64,000 bases of DNA from Tetrahymena elliotti 4EA (Eukaryota; Ciliophora; Oligohymenophorea; Hymenostomatida; Tetrahymenidae): NCBI GenBank assembly GCA_000231825.2, contig JH720342.1:367717-431716 (forward strand), written 5' to 3'. Position numbers and translations under genes: made by a program. Below, in pieces: positions 11,253 to 23,782 of the stretch. Each line of letters opens with the position of its first letter. Position 1 is the first letter of the stretch. Under the pieces are notes generated by a model. The model saw only the letters and a program-made list of their open reading frames with translations, was not told the DNA's origin and did not search any database.

Positions 11253-14226
11253 TCAAAATTTTGAATTTCGAGTGATAGGGTAGCAACACATGTTAAATGA
11301 TTCTTTGATTATGATGGGCTTTGTATTCCAAACAAAATTGGAATGCTTAAGAAATCTATCAATGTTTGGAATTTCAATAAAAATTGTATTTAAGTAATAG
11401 AATTCAGAAAGAGTTTTACAAAACTCTTCAAAGTCTTATTCAGATTTAATGATTATCAAGTTTGATGATAGATTTAGAGAGTTTATACTATATTTTAATG
11501 GTAGTAATGAGTTTAGTTATTGTATTGAGCACTAGTCCAAGATAAAAGTGTACAGATTTGGAAATAGCTGACTAACACATAAAATCGACTCATCATTAAA
11601 TGTTTAGTTGAAAGAAATATCCAAATAAGTTAATTTTTCATGTTTTTCACAATACTTCTCTGTTTTTGCAAACTAAAGTATTGTATGAAATAGTTGATTT
11701 GAAAAGTTAGCATCTACTCTATCCATTTTTCTCAAACTTAAAGATTATATATTCCTATTTTAAATATTTATAATTTAATGTTTGTACTTTACAGCATTAT
11801 TCTAAAAAAATAGATTTATTTTTTATCATCATTTTATTTAGTTTAAAACCAACCATTTTTACAAAAAATTATGAAATGTTAAGGGGGGGAGGGATTTTTT
11901 TGACTTTTTAAAAATTTGGTAAAATTCAGCAGAAAAGTAAACAAAATTGTGGGCTGGTATCATGGTGTTATTTTTTATCCCCCCCCCCCCTTAATTATGG
12001 TAGATGATGCATATGGTAGGGTAAGATAGGTTGGGTTTATAGTGATTCAAATTAAAAAAAATATATATATATAAATAGATAGATTAATTAAATATACCTG
12101 CAGTAACGGAGAAGAAAAGCAATATGAGTGTTATCTATTTTATTACCTTCTAGAATTACACTTTTTAGAGTTTTGTAGTTGTTATTTACTAAAGGAACAA
12201 GTGCTTTTTTGGTGAAACATTTAATTTATTTGAAGCAAACATACTCTAATTATGTTTAACTATTACAGAAAGTGATAATTTCCTATTTGGTTATTCTTTT
12301 ACAATAATTGATAGATATTCTTTTTAACTGGGCAGTAGAGTGTAATGCTATTGCCTCTAAAGCTCCTTCAAGTTAAGTGTAATCCATGCATAATTCTTAT
12401 AGTTATGGGCAATTTCTTGATATTAGAGAACTTAAGATTTCTTTATTGATTGTATTACAACTAGCTAAACCAAGAGATGTCAAATTGTTATAAATTTATT
12501 CCATATGAAGAAAAGCAAAAATAGGAATTTATTATCTAGTTTTGTAACAGTTAATACCTAATTGAGTAAGGTTATCAAAGTGTTCTATGAATTAAACAAA
12601 TATTTTTTCAGAAAATGACTTTTCTCTTAAAGCTAAGTTGGATTCACATTGATAATCAAGAATTTCTAAGTTGGATAAAGATTTTGGAATTAACTTTATT
12701 AAAGTTTCTAATGTATGATCATTAATACCTAAAAATCTGATCGAGTTCCTTGTACTGGAAATTTTTAATTTTTTAAGTTTTGAAAATTTGTTAAGAGTTA
12801 ATTACTAATAAACTTTGCTTTCTTTATAAGAAAGGGTGTCTTCGATATCTTAATATAAATTGGAGTTATTCCTATTATCAAATAAATTCAATTAATTATT
12901 TAGTGATTATGATTGTGTTGATTATAATTAAAAGGAAGCATTCTATTAAGTTTAATTTTATTGTAAATTAGTAATCTATTAATCAATTAATTAAATTTAA
13001 TTCTAAATATCTTGAGATTACTCTTCAGATAAAATATAATCTTCATTTTATTAAAACAGCTGTTATTTTCTTTAAATTAGTTGTTGGATCTCTTATAAAT
13101 GGTTTTCAATTAACTTTTGTTGCTACTAAAAAGATTATATTGGCATTTAAAATATTGCTGATGAAACAACAAAAGAGTTTAATTCTCTTTCAATTGGAAG
13201 AGAATGGTAATTTTGTTAAATCTATTGTTAACTACTATTATTATTATTATGATTTGGAATCTATAAAGAAAATTATGGATTGATTTACTATTATTAAGTT
13301 ATTGTCTATTGTTGTTGAGCTACTTAGAGAAGCTGAAAAGGAATCAACATATTTTAAACTTTTAAAACTTTTAAGTTGAGCGTTGGAGTAGTAAATATGC
13401 TTTAAAGTAAAAGATTATAATCATTTGTTAGATCTAGCAATGTTTATACCTCTTTCATCGATATTTTATTCAATTCTTTAAAGCAACTCCAAAAAGAATT
13501 TAAAAATTCTAATGTCACAGGTTTTTACAATAATGAAGTAGTTGAAGAATTACTCCTAATATTCAATATATTTAATTCTTAATTTTAAGTATTCGTTTAG
13601 AATATATCTTCATACTAAACTGAATTGTTGTTGTTATTACTGACTTACATATACACTTAAATTTATAAGCTTAGTAGAGATTTACTGAATTTCAGCTTAA
13701 GCAATCTATAGAAATATCTTTATTGTAGCCAATAACTAGGACACATTATTAGCTTTAGTCCTTCAATCTTGTTATCTGGTAAAGAATTTAGTAACTCTTT
13801 GTAATCTAAACCTTAGCAAAATATGCTTATTTTTTTTAAGTTTTATCCATAATTTTGGAAAAAAACTTTATAACCATCCATCTCGAATCTAAGAGTGTCG
13901 TTGACAAGTAATTCTCTTAAATGAGTCCTAAAGTAGCTTAGTATATCTTTATTCAATTGCTTGCTTATGTAAAGCATTCTTTTTAGCTATTTAAATGTTA
14001 AAAATCCTAAAATATACTTCCTAATATGATAATTAATTCTATAAAATATGCAGGGATTTTAAGTATCTTAATAATGGCTATTATTCATTTATTCTGGTTA
14101 TATTTGCACCTAACTGCATTCATTAGGCTTTGAACTCAACTATTCATTCTACTTATCTTAAATCTATGTCTAATGCTCAAGCTTTTTCTATTAAAATTGT
14201 TATTATCTATATTCAAAATCTTCCAT
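11253..14226 (-). CDS. Gln-rich leucine-rich-repeat protein (RNI/AMN1-like)
   Basis: Two exons: 14226-12098 (2129 nt) and 11754-11253 (502 nt), joined in phase 2 across an intron at 12097-11755 (donor AG|GTATATTT, acceptor AAAATAG|GAATAT). The sum is exactly 877 codons, giving 876 residues. An in-frame TGA lies upstream of the chosen ATG. N-terminal ~110 residues are Gln-rich and polar; next comes a helical region, then a long Gln/Asn-rich linker (about residues 270-460). The C-terminal half carries irregular leucine-rich repeats of the ribonuclease-inhibitor/AMN1 style, such as LTSLGLASCNTINKE and LKSVILEGNKIDN. No F-box was seen. Likely a protein-interaction scaffold; function unknown. The intron contains the inverted G/C tracts described separately. 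Confidence 0.82.
11880..11994. other. Inverted G-tract/C-tract pair inside an intron
   Basis: Left arm TTAAGGGGGGGAGGGAT (from 11879) and right arm ATCCCCCCCCCCCCTTAA (to about 11994) are near-perfect inverted repeats, 85 nt apart, in otherwise AT-rich DNA. They lie in the intron of the Gln-rich LRR gene. In Tetrahymena, some internal eliminated sequences (the M element) are flanked by inverted A5G5-type tracts about 45 bp outside each excision boundary, so after excision such tracts would sit about 90 bp apart. Spacing and orientation fit; that this is an excision scar is inference. Confidence 0.55.
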
Positions 14227-14758
14227 AAATTAGCTACTTTGAATATTAAATTTTTAGCTTTTTGATAATATTTTTCTAAATTAGAGTATTCTTTTATTAA
14301 ATTATGTCTAGATTTTACATCAAAAATCTAACTAACATTTATTCAATTTCTGTAATAGAATAGATTATTCAATTTTCTTTCCATAAAAAAAATATTTTAA
14401 TTTTTTCTTGTCAATATTTTTTTGTTTTCTTTAAATTTTCAAATCAAAAATAATTTCAATTGGTAAATAAAGTTGTCAAAAAAGAAATAAATATAATTTA
14501 TATATTAGTAAACAAGCCTACAAATTGATCACATTTTGTAATTATAATTTAATAAATATAATGCTAATAAATTAGATTTTTAATTAAATTAAATTGAAAA
14601 TTAAGAGGGGATAAATGATTTAGTATAATATAATATATACAAAACAAACAATATCATGTTTAAGATTGTAATTGAAGTTAATCAATTTAATACTTACACA
14701 AAATTAAAATAAAAAGTGTGCAAACAACAAAAGAATAATGAACGAATGAAGGAAGGAA
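14227..14758. other. Intergenic region
   Basis: Promoter side of the Gln-rich LRR gene and 3' side of the nucleoporin gene. AT-rich; no gene recognised. It may hold an untranslated 5' exon of the LRR gene, but nothing shows this. Confidence 0.5.
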
Positions 14759-16403
14759 TCAAATTTGGTCAGAGACCTTTTCTGCTACAGATTAAAGCTT
14801 AAATTAGAGGTTTATCTATAAATATAAGAATAAAAGGTAAATATAGTAAATAATAAATTAATCTAACTTACAGTATCATATTCTAACTTTTCTAAAATTT
14901 AATAGTAGGAGTTAAGACATTCTGAGATAGTTTTTTTGCTGTCTTGTGTTTATTCTTTTTAAGGATTTATTTCATCAATTAACTAATTAACATTCTTTTC
15001 TATTTGAGAAAGACCGAAATCAATAGCTTGGATTTTTTCTCCAATAGGTTATTTGAAGGCATTAGCTTCAGAATCTCCTTAAAGTTCTAATTACTTAGAT
15101 AATTTTTATCTTATGATTTCAAGATGTTATTCAATTTATGTCTTTTTAAAAAATAAAATTGATTAATTTATGTTTTATAATATAATTGTATTATTATTAC
15201 CTAATATTATTCAATATTCTTCACTTCAACATTTATTTAATCAAATTATCCATTTAATCCTTAGCTGATCTGAGCAAGGTTTTCATACTATTTTATCAAT
15301 ATAAAAAATATCAATTAATATTATTTTATCACTCAAAATGCTAACATTTTATTTCTAAATATTTTCATTTTTAATTCTGCTTATACAATAAAAACATTGT
15401 TTTATAAAATTCAGTTATAAATTTATTATTCTTTTCTCATTGCATATTGAGCATGAATTATTTCATTTGTACAGTCTAGTCTAAAAGTATAAAAATGCAG
15501 ATATTTTGGTTGGTTGGATGGTATTATTTATCATTTTTATTTTAGCATGATTAATTTAATGAGAAGTTAAAATTACATATTTAGAGCATTGTTCAATTTA
15601 AGTCAAACTTTCTCCCAAAGATGTGTATATTTGTAAAAGATTTTCTGATTGACCTTAAATTTTTCTCTTCCATTTTTGGACTAAAGGATTAAGCTTTTCA
15701 TTTGCTATTAATTTTATGAAATTAATTATGAATTTTTGAAGAATAATTTAGTTGCTTGCATAAATAAACTAAAAATTATTATTTACTGAGAGAAACATCA
15801 ATGTTATTTGCTGGCTATTAAGCATTATTTTGGGTTCCAGGCTAAGCATTAATACCTATTTTATTTTTAAATAAATTTAATCTTGCTTGATTCATTTTAT
15901 ATTTCATTATTTCTAGATATATAATTTGCTTACAATTTTACTTAACTTTTTAAAAAGTAGATCAACAATAAATATTTCTTACCTGTTGCAGTAGTAGTAG
16001 TAGTTGTTGCTGTAGTAGTTGTATTTGCAGTAGCATTTCCCCCTAAAATAGAAGTTTGATTATTATTTGTTGTATTCTAAGTATTTGTTTAATTTGCAAA
16101 CAATGATGTTGATTAACTTGGATTTGCATTATTATTATTATTAAATAAACCTCCAGGAGCAGGGTTTGCATTAATTGGGTTTGTTTAATTATTTTATCCA
16201 ATTGTTGCTGCATTATTAGAAGCTCCTGGATTGTTAAATAAAGAATTTGTTGTTTATGTTGTGGCTCCTCCTCCTAGATTTTATGAAAATAATCCACCAC
16301 TAGGTGCTCCTGTACCACCTACATTAGAAGTAGTTACGAAAAGGTTATTACCTCCTGTAGTACCTGTTTTGTTTCCAAAAATATTTCCTCCTAATCCTGA
16401 CAT
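14759..16403 (-). CDS. Nup62-like nucleoporin (FG-type head, coiled-coil tail)
   Basis: Six exons on the minus strand: 16403-15983, 15855-15787, 15704-15577, 15287-15201, 15141-14872, 14815-14759. Phases match at each junction and lengths total 1032 nt (343 residues, TGA stop). Residues 1-~165 are low complexity, rich in Gly, Asn, Thr, Gln with spaced hydrophobic motifs (NIFGN, GLFS, SLFNN, GLFNN, SLFAN). Residues ~170-340 are helical/coiled coil, starting NEKLNPLVQKWKRKI and resembling the Nup62 C-terminal region that joins Nup54/Nup58 in the central channel. Disordered head plus coiled-coil tail is the Nup62 layout. Strict FG dipeptides are scarce. Ciliates carry nucleoporin variants specific to one nucleus; which nucleus this one serves cannot be told here. 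Confidence 0.8.
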
Positions 16404-17343
16404 TTGTTGATTTAATTATAAAAGCTAAAATGGATTTTAATCTTGATAATTTGCTTATAATTATTAATAATAAATATCTTGTAGCTAAATTCAAAAACTA
16501 AATTTTTTTATTATTAGAGACACTAATTAATTAAATAGTAAATCATATCTAAAAACTAAGGAGGACTAAAAAAGAATTTTAATCAATGTTTAGAGCAATC
16601 AAATTAACATTATCTGAATTCAGAAAAAAACAAAGAAATATGAAATAAATCAAACAGCTAAGAAGCTACTTTCAAGTAAATATAATTTATTTTATCTACT
16701 TATTCATTTTTAATAAAATTATATTTTTAAATTAGCTCTCTCCTCTATATTTAGTCATTCATTATATTTTGTTTTATTTTAGTTTTTTACTATTTTTGTA
16801 AAGGTATTCATTTATTCTTCTTTTTTACAAATAAAAATGATTTTCAACTAAATTAAATATTTGAATTGCTATTCATTCATTCTATTTCATTTTTAAAAAG
16901 AATACTATCATTTCCTTATTTAGGTAAATTTAAAAAACAAGCATATGCTCAAGAATTCTTAATAAAAATAACAGAATTTTTACTTTCATTAATAAGCAAA
17001 TATTTTGAGTTCTATTCACAATTATAAACAGTATTTTAAAATGTATTCATTTTGTTTCTGCTTTTTCAGCAAATTCTAACTTTTGCATATAGCCAATCAA
17101 ATTTATTAAAGTTCTATTCATAGTGGATCAATTTATAATTTTCCAAAAAAATGTTTTTTTAAATTTTAAACACTGATGATAAACATTGATACACACAAAA
17201 GTATTTTAAATATTTTCTATGAAATGCAACATGAAATATAATATTATTTTTATTTTTATTAAAATATTTTTGTTTATTGAAATGTAAATTTTTGAGGAGA
17301 TTGATTTTTTGTGAATTAGAAATGTATAAAGAAGACAAATTTA
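16404..17343. other. Intergenic region
   Basis: Upstream of the nucleoporin start and downstream of the F-box gene. AT-rich, nothing recognised. An open frame at 17159-17347 (minus) has low complexity and overlaps the F-box stop region. Confidence 0.5.
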
Positions 17344-18893
17344 TCACATTTCTTCACCATAATAATTACGGGCTATAAGATATGGTTTAAATAAATGTAA
17401 AATTTAAAGTATTTAATCAGGAACCATATCAGATTTAGTACAGTCTATTAATTTTAACTTTTGATAATATTTAATAATGTCACTTCTGTCAATGGTTTTT
17501 GAGAAATAATTTTAAATATCAATGGAAGTATAAGCTTAGTTATTAATACAATCATTATTATAATCGTCTTGGTATTGATTATTTCTTTTTAGTTCATTAT
17601 ATTTCTGAACTTCAAAATATTGCTGTAATTCTTGAATCGCAGGAAATCCTCTTGCGTCTAAAGATTTAATACCAATGAGAACACAAGTTGAAAGATTGAA
17701 GCAATTAGAAAAAAGGTATCTGATTGAATCAGAAGTAATATTTTTTTACCAAGCTAACTTTAAACATTCTAAATGAATACTTTTTGATAAAATGCTGATT
17801 AATCCTTCATCATCTAGCTCATTGCATTCTTTCAAGTTTAAGTGAATTAATGAAGTGCTTTTAAAGTTCTAGAAGCAATTCAAATAGCCTTGCTAAGTGA
17901 TTTCATTAGCTTTATAGAATTTTAATCTTTTTAAATGACTGAATTGGCTCAAATACATAAAGACTTCATCCTAAAAATATTCACAATAATTCAACAATAA
18001 AGACTAAATTTTATTTTTATTTAGCTCATTAAACAATTTAATAACCTGATCATCATCCATTTATTCTGTATCAATAGCTATTTCTTCTAATGTATTTTTA
18101 CCTTTTCTAATGACTTCTAAAAGATTGTTATATTCTATGAGATAAGGTCTAAGAAATAACTATTATTAATAAAATATTATTAAATAACTATCATAAATCA
18201 ACTATTAAACATGCCTTAAAAATATCTAAAAAATACTTCTTATCTCCTTAGAAAATTTTAATTGAATTAATTAAAAAACTCTTAAATTGATAACTAACTA
18301 CTGAAGACTAAATAATTATTAAGATTTACTTTTTTTAATGGAGGTAAGCTTTTCAAATATTTTCCTGAGAACGAGTTATCATTGCACATAATTTATAAGG
18401 ATTCAAGTTTATTAAGTAATTAGAAATGCTCTATAAACTCTTCAATTTCAAAGCTTCCATATGTTGTGAAGGCCTTTAAATTACTACAATTTTTCACAAT
18501 CAATAAGCTAATTAAGTTTGCCTACTACTCATTTAGATTGTAAATAGAGAGCTCAAGGTCTTATAATAAATTATAGTTTTTGGAAAATATAGAATAAATG
18601 TCTTAAAATGCTAAATGACAATTAGGATCATTAATAATTAATTATTCAACATCATAAACACTTATTTTTTTCATTAACCATTCAATATATATTGTTTTAT
18701 CTTTTATTTCATGCTCTTAGAAATCATATTTTATTTTACGCCATAAAAATGATTTTTCTGTACATTTTTTCCACTCCTTATTAATCATCTATATTATTGC
18801 TATATCTTTCAAGGTCAGAAATTTAAAAACCTCCATCAAGATGTCGTCACTTAGATTTTAAATTCTAAATACTATCTTCTTTTCTTCTTCCAT
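17344..18893 (-). CDS. F-box protein with C-terminal leucine-rich repeats
   Basis: Two exons, 18893-18330 (564 nt) and 18159-17344 (816 nt), phase-0 intron of 170 nt (donor GTAAATC, acceptor AATAATAG); 459 residues, TGA stop. Residues ~12-56 form a textbook F-box: LSDDILMEVFKFLTLKDIA, then the conserved Trp-rich end WKKCTEKSFLWRKI. The rest is made of irregular leucine-rich repeats, for example LIHLNLKECNELDDEG and LECLKLAW, as in FBXL proteins. In the family the F-box binds Skp1 and brings substrates, held by the LRRs, to an SCF (cullin) ubiquitin ligase. The substrate is unknown. It lies head to tail with the nucleoporin and LRR genes on the same strand, but ciliates do not use operons. Confidence 0.88.
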
Positions 18894-19849
18894 TTATTTA
18901 ATGAATATAAATTGCTACTTTCCTATTTGATTAATAAATTAGTAATATTTTTTACTTTTTCAGATTTTTGATTTCAAATTCAATTTTTCTATGTTTCAGT
19001 AGTATCTATCAGATTTAATTAAGAATGCTTAAATACAAAGTAAACATCAAAAGTTAAATTTTTATTTTACAATTTTAACAAACTAAAAATTTTCTTTCAT
19101 TTTAAATTATTTTTAATTTTTAATCGAATAGGTTTTTTCTAGATATGTAGATATGGATGGGTCCAAGGTTTTTTAAAATTAAGGTTCGATGAATTATTTT
19201 TAAAAATGTATCAGGTACTCATACCTCAGAAAAATATACTAATTTTTTTTTAAAAATTAACTTAGATTTAATAGAATATCTTTTTAAAAAAATTAATTTT
19301 TTCTATGGTTTCGATTAAAAACCCGAAATTTGTTTAACAAAACTCTTTATTACAATTTACAATATTTAAAAATACCTATCCATCTCTAGTTTTTTCTAAT
19401 ATATTAATGATAAAAACCTTTATTCATAAGAATTTTTGTTTGTTAGTGCTTGAAAATAAAAGATCAATATTTCATTTTATAAAAAAATGAAATAAATCTT
19501 CAATATTTTTAAAACAGAAAATATAAATGTTTTATTTTTTTTCAAATTAAACTTTTATTTTAATTCAATTTTAAATTTTCAGAAATAAATGTAAAAATAA
19601 ACATAAAAAATGGATTTTATCATTCTAAAATTGAGTGTTATGAATGTGGTAACTTAATAAAAATCAAATTTAATCATTCTAACCTATTTGGTTGATATTT
19701 GTCTAAAAAAAAACTTATTTCTTTCTCTTTTTTTAATTAAAACTTAAGAGAAGTTTAACTCATTTAATTTACAAAATAATTAATTCTTGCAAGCAAGTTT
19801 TATCAGTTAGTAAAAATTTTGGTTATTTACAGTTTTTATAAAAAAAGTA
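18894..19849. other. Intergenic region between divergent genes
   Basis: Between the divergently transcribed F-box gene (minus) and LRR gene (plus), so it should hold both promoters. AT-rich; no motif could be assigned. Confidence 0.5.
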
Positions 19850-21155
19850 ATGTCTCTGGAAACAACATTTGTTAATCTAGGAGAAGTTATTTATTGTTTT
19901 AGTAGTATAAAAATATATTAAATTATTTTTAATTAATAGTTTTTGAACTCATCTCTTACTTCTCATAAAAATCTTAAAATAGATTTGAAGTAAAATATTC
20001 AGTTAGCTATTAAATAAATATTATTATATTTTAATTTATCTTTAACTCGTTTAAATTTAAAAAGAAAGAAACAAATTTAAACTATTAAAAATATTAAAAA
20101 TGTTTTAATAATTTATTTTTAATAGATTATCTTCACACACGACTTCCACTTTAATTTTTTAATGAGTTTGTAAAAAAAGCATTCAATTTTAACAATTATT
20201 AAAAAGCAATAATTATATTGGGGATCAAGGTGCATAAGAACTATTTTAAGCTCTAAAAAACTGTATTAATATTCAAAGCTTGACGTTGAACCTTTGGTAA
20301 TCAAAATATAATTGATTGCTTTTAAATTACTATTTTTATTTTTTCGAAAGAATTAAATTTTAATTTTACTCTAAAAAAATTAAAAGGAGAAACAAAATTG
20401 GTGATCAGGGCTTTCTCGGTCTAGGCTATTCAATACAAAATTTTTAAAATATAAAAACTCTAACTCTTAATCTTCAGTAAATTTTTTTTCTTCTTAAAGT
20501 TGTTTAACTTTAATTTTAGTATTTACAATTATTTTTAAATCAACAATGAAATTCTATTTTATAAAAATTTAAAATCCAATTGTTGTGAAAATGATTACTT
20601 CATTTAAGTTTAAAATTTTCAAATAGTTGTAAAGTTAAGTTTAGCATAACTATCTTATGAACTTATAACAACTACCATATTTTAAAATGAAATATTATTA
20701 AAATTATTTACAAATTCATCTTTTGTATTAAAGTAACAATAATATTGGTGAAAAAACTGCTTAAATCTTAGGTCCTGCACTATCAAAATGTTCTAATCTA
20801 TAAAGCTTGTCGCTTGATCTTTTGTAAAAATACTTTTTTCTTTTTTATGGCATGAATTAAATTTAATATTTCAAAATTTTCATTTTATTTTTTATATTGC
20901 AATAATCCAAAAAATCTAGTAACAACTAAATTGGCATTCATGGTGCCTAAGCGATAGTTTTAGGAATAGAAAAATGTGTTCATTTATCCAATTTAATTAT
21001 TGATTTCAAGTAAATTACTTTTATTTTTAACATTATTAAGTTATTTAAAATTTATTAAAAGTTAGAATACACTCAATAACCAATTATCCAAATAAAACTT
21101 AAAGAAAAAAATTATTAAAATGAAGAGATTAGTTTCCTTAACAATTATCATTTGA
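19850..21155 (+). CDS. LRR-per-exon family protein, short member (197 aa)
   Basis: Six exons: 19850-19989, 20207-20296, 20387-20476, 20734-20823, 20920-21009, 21062-21155. All introns are phase 2 and the total is 594 nt, 197 residues, TGA stop. Exon 1 starts MSLETTFVNLGEVIYC and ends NSSLTSHKNLKIDLK, matching the first exon of the LRR gene at 63102. Each of the four middle exons is exactly 90 nt and encodes one 30-residue repeat, such as NNYIGDQGAQELFQALKNC followed by INIQSLTLNL. The last exon is a short basic tail (KMKRLVSLTIII). Repeats are of the RNI/NLR-like N-x-I-G-D-x-G type. There is no signal peptide or other domain. Function unknown; a protein-binding solenoid is inferred. Confidence 0.75.
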
Positions 21156-21313
21156 TTTTGTATTATGAATTTTATTTACTTTATTTTGTTTTTTAAATAC
21201 AATAATAAAATGTTTGGATAAATTATTTTTTACTAATTGATAATAAAATTAACTTAATAATTTTAATTTCTAGCGAGTTTATTTTTTAGTCAATACTATT
21301 TTATTATTTTAAA

Positions 21314-22822
21314 TCAAATTTCATGTAAATCATAAGAAATTTAAGGTATGTAGTTTTAAGAGTACTAATTAAATACTTTCTTTAGAGCATAAAGAGATAA
21401 TATATCAGAATAAACTGTTTAAAATAATATATAATTATCTTCAGGCAATGTACGAATTATGATATCATTAGCTTCATTAAATACATATCCTTTGGTAATT
21501 CTTTCTAAAAGTACATATGTTAAATCTAAATTTTCTTAAATTGTTAATATATAGTTAAGAATTATAGTGTTAATTTTTTCTTTACTTACAAGTAAATCAT
21601 AAACGTGTGGATAGCATTAAATGAAATAAATTGTAGGTATAAACACTTTAATATCTTTTTTTTCTTCAATAGTATTAATAATCTGATGTAATTGATAATA
21701 CTCTTAACAATCTTTTCTTTAGCATACCTCTTCAATATGGAACTAGCTTTTATCTATGTAACTATTACCACTATTTAAAATCAACTCTATTTTTTTAACA
21801 AATTTTAAATCAAGTTTATCCAATTCTTAATTCACTACTTGCAAGCTTTCATTCTATTCTGAAATGATAATTTTAATGCTCAATAATCTTTATATGTTTA
21901 ATTGTAAATGGAAGATAAAGTAAATAGAATTGCAAAATATTACTAACATGTTATTCACACTCAATATTTATTATGTAAAATTTTAGTCATTCTAAAAATC
22001 AAGAAATGTCTTTCTTCCTACAGCAATCATAAACAAAAAAAATCTAATTGTTTAAGCACTAAAGCTAGTAATATCTGTTAATAAATTTCTATGTAAAGAT
22101 AGATAAAAAATTTTATGATTAAACAAGCTATTTATTATAACTTCAAAATGAGAAAAGTATTAGTTTGTTTTACTGAATTGGTACACTATAAAAGAATATT
22201 AAAGTAAATTTAAGATCAAGCTATAGAAAATTAATTTCATTCCTAGTTCGATATAAAGAAAAGATGTTAGGCTAAAGAAATATGTAAAAAGAGCTATAAA
22301 ATTACTGAATGTTTTTAGGACATAATAATTTTAGCTTCTAATTGTGTAAAATGACAATTGCTATATCCAAAAGATAATTTATACTATGTAGTTTACATAA
22401 GCTAAATATCTATACTTTAATGGTATTTCTTAGTTTTCTAATAATTAAAAATTGAAAAAGAAGATATATTAAATGAAATTTAAAATAATAGCTCTAGAGA
22501 AGATAAATCTAAAGGAAATAGTAAGTAAAGCAAGTTAACTAATTTCTTGTGCAAAAATAGTATATATCCAACCTAGATTTAATAAATCCATGATAATAAA
22601 TATAGTTTTTTAAATCTTAACTGTGATGAATCCTATAACAATTAACAATAACTTATCTAAGCAAAAAATTATCCAGTAAATCAAAGAGTAAGTAGTCGCA
22701 CCATTTAAATAAGATTATACGCTGAAAATAATGTTAGAAATATCAAAAATGTAGTTGAATATGAATAAGATAATTAAACGCATTCTATTTAAATTTAAAT
22801 CTACAACGGAGTCAGTGGCCAT
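21314..22822 (-). CDS. Multi-pass membrane protein, unknown function
   Basis: A 502-codon frame without intron (1509 nt including TGA), invisible under the standard code because of many TAA/TAG Gln codons. I checked the frame codon by codon over the 3' half. Starts MATDSVVDLNLNRMRL; a second in-frame ATG lies 13 codons on. Residues ~14-330 contain about eight hydrophobic stretches rich in F, I, L, Y (for example LIILFIFNYIFDIS and LLLIVIGFITV), consistent with membrane spans. The last ~170 residues are hydrophilic, helical and mixed-charge, probably cytosolic. No family recognised. A frame this long could just arise by chance at this base composition; the balanced composition of the tail argues that it is real. 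Convergent with the LRR gene ending at 21155. Confidence 0.68.
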
Positions 22823-23782
22823 TTTTATTTATTTTTTTTCGGAAAGCTCTTTTTTGTATTAGAAATTTACTTTTAATAATCAAATTTTTGATCTTTTTGT
22901 ATTTTTTTTAAAAAGTAATTTGTAATAAATAATTGATGTAGACAATTTCGTATGTAGTAAATTAAAAGAAAACTGTTGATTGTATTATTTTATCATAGAC
23001 ACGACACTTTATATAATTACTATTTGCATCTACTTTAATCAAATTATTGCAAATGGTCCTGATCAATTTCTTAAAATTTAATAAAATCTAAAAGTATTTG
23101 TGGTTTTTATTTTTTTTCATTAAACATGTTTGATAGTTTTATACAAACTAAAATATTTACTAATTTCAATTTTAAAAATACCATTTAGAAACTAAATAAT
23201 TAACAATATTAGTATTAATTGGCTATTAAACAAATCAATATTTAAATATCCTTATATTTTATACAGATACATTTATAAGTTATCAAATTTAATTCACTTT
23301 ACTAATTTAAAATATTATTTACAAATTAATTATGGCCATTTAACATAATTTCGTATTTATTATCAATAATCTATCAGTTGAAAAAGGCTAAATTTTACTT
23401 AAATTAAAATCAATTAAAAATTATTAAAGGTAGTTGAAGTAAAAGTAAATACTGTCAACCCTCGTATATTTTCACCTCCTCCCCCCCCAGTTTTAAGTAG
23501 AATTTAGGAGTTGCAACTAAAATTCAGTTTGCACCTTAATATAAATTCCTAAATTATATTTATGTCTACATATATTAACCACAGATGCATTTATCAGATT
23601 AAATCTAATCTGCATAAGGAATTTTAAATTGTAATTAATTAATAAATAAATGATAAAAATTTAATTTAGGATTACTTATCAAGGATTAAATTGTTAATTG
23701 CTTAGGTATTTTGAGTACAAATTTATTAATCATTTATTTTCATTAATTTTGATATTTTGTTTAATCAAAGAAAAAATTTACT
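22823..23782. other. Intergenic region with one polypurine/polypyrimidine tract
   Basis: AT-rich DNA without a recognised gene. At 23474-23488 there is a pyrimidine tract ending in C8 (CCTCCTCCCCCCCC), striking here. No matching G tract lies within about 120 bp on its left. Confidence 0.5.

Noticed and set aside
11979..11990. C12 run as telomere or origin signal
   Set aside because: Tetrahymena telomere repeats are GGGGTT; a pure C run with an inverted partner fits an elimination-flank model better.
12060..12075. AT dinucleotide run as a regulatory site
   Set aside because: Simple repeat inside an intron; no reason to assign a function.
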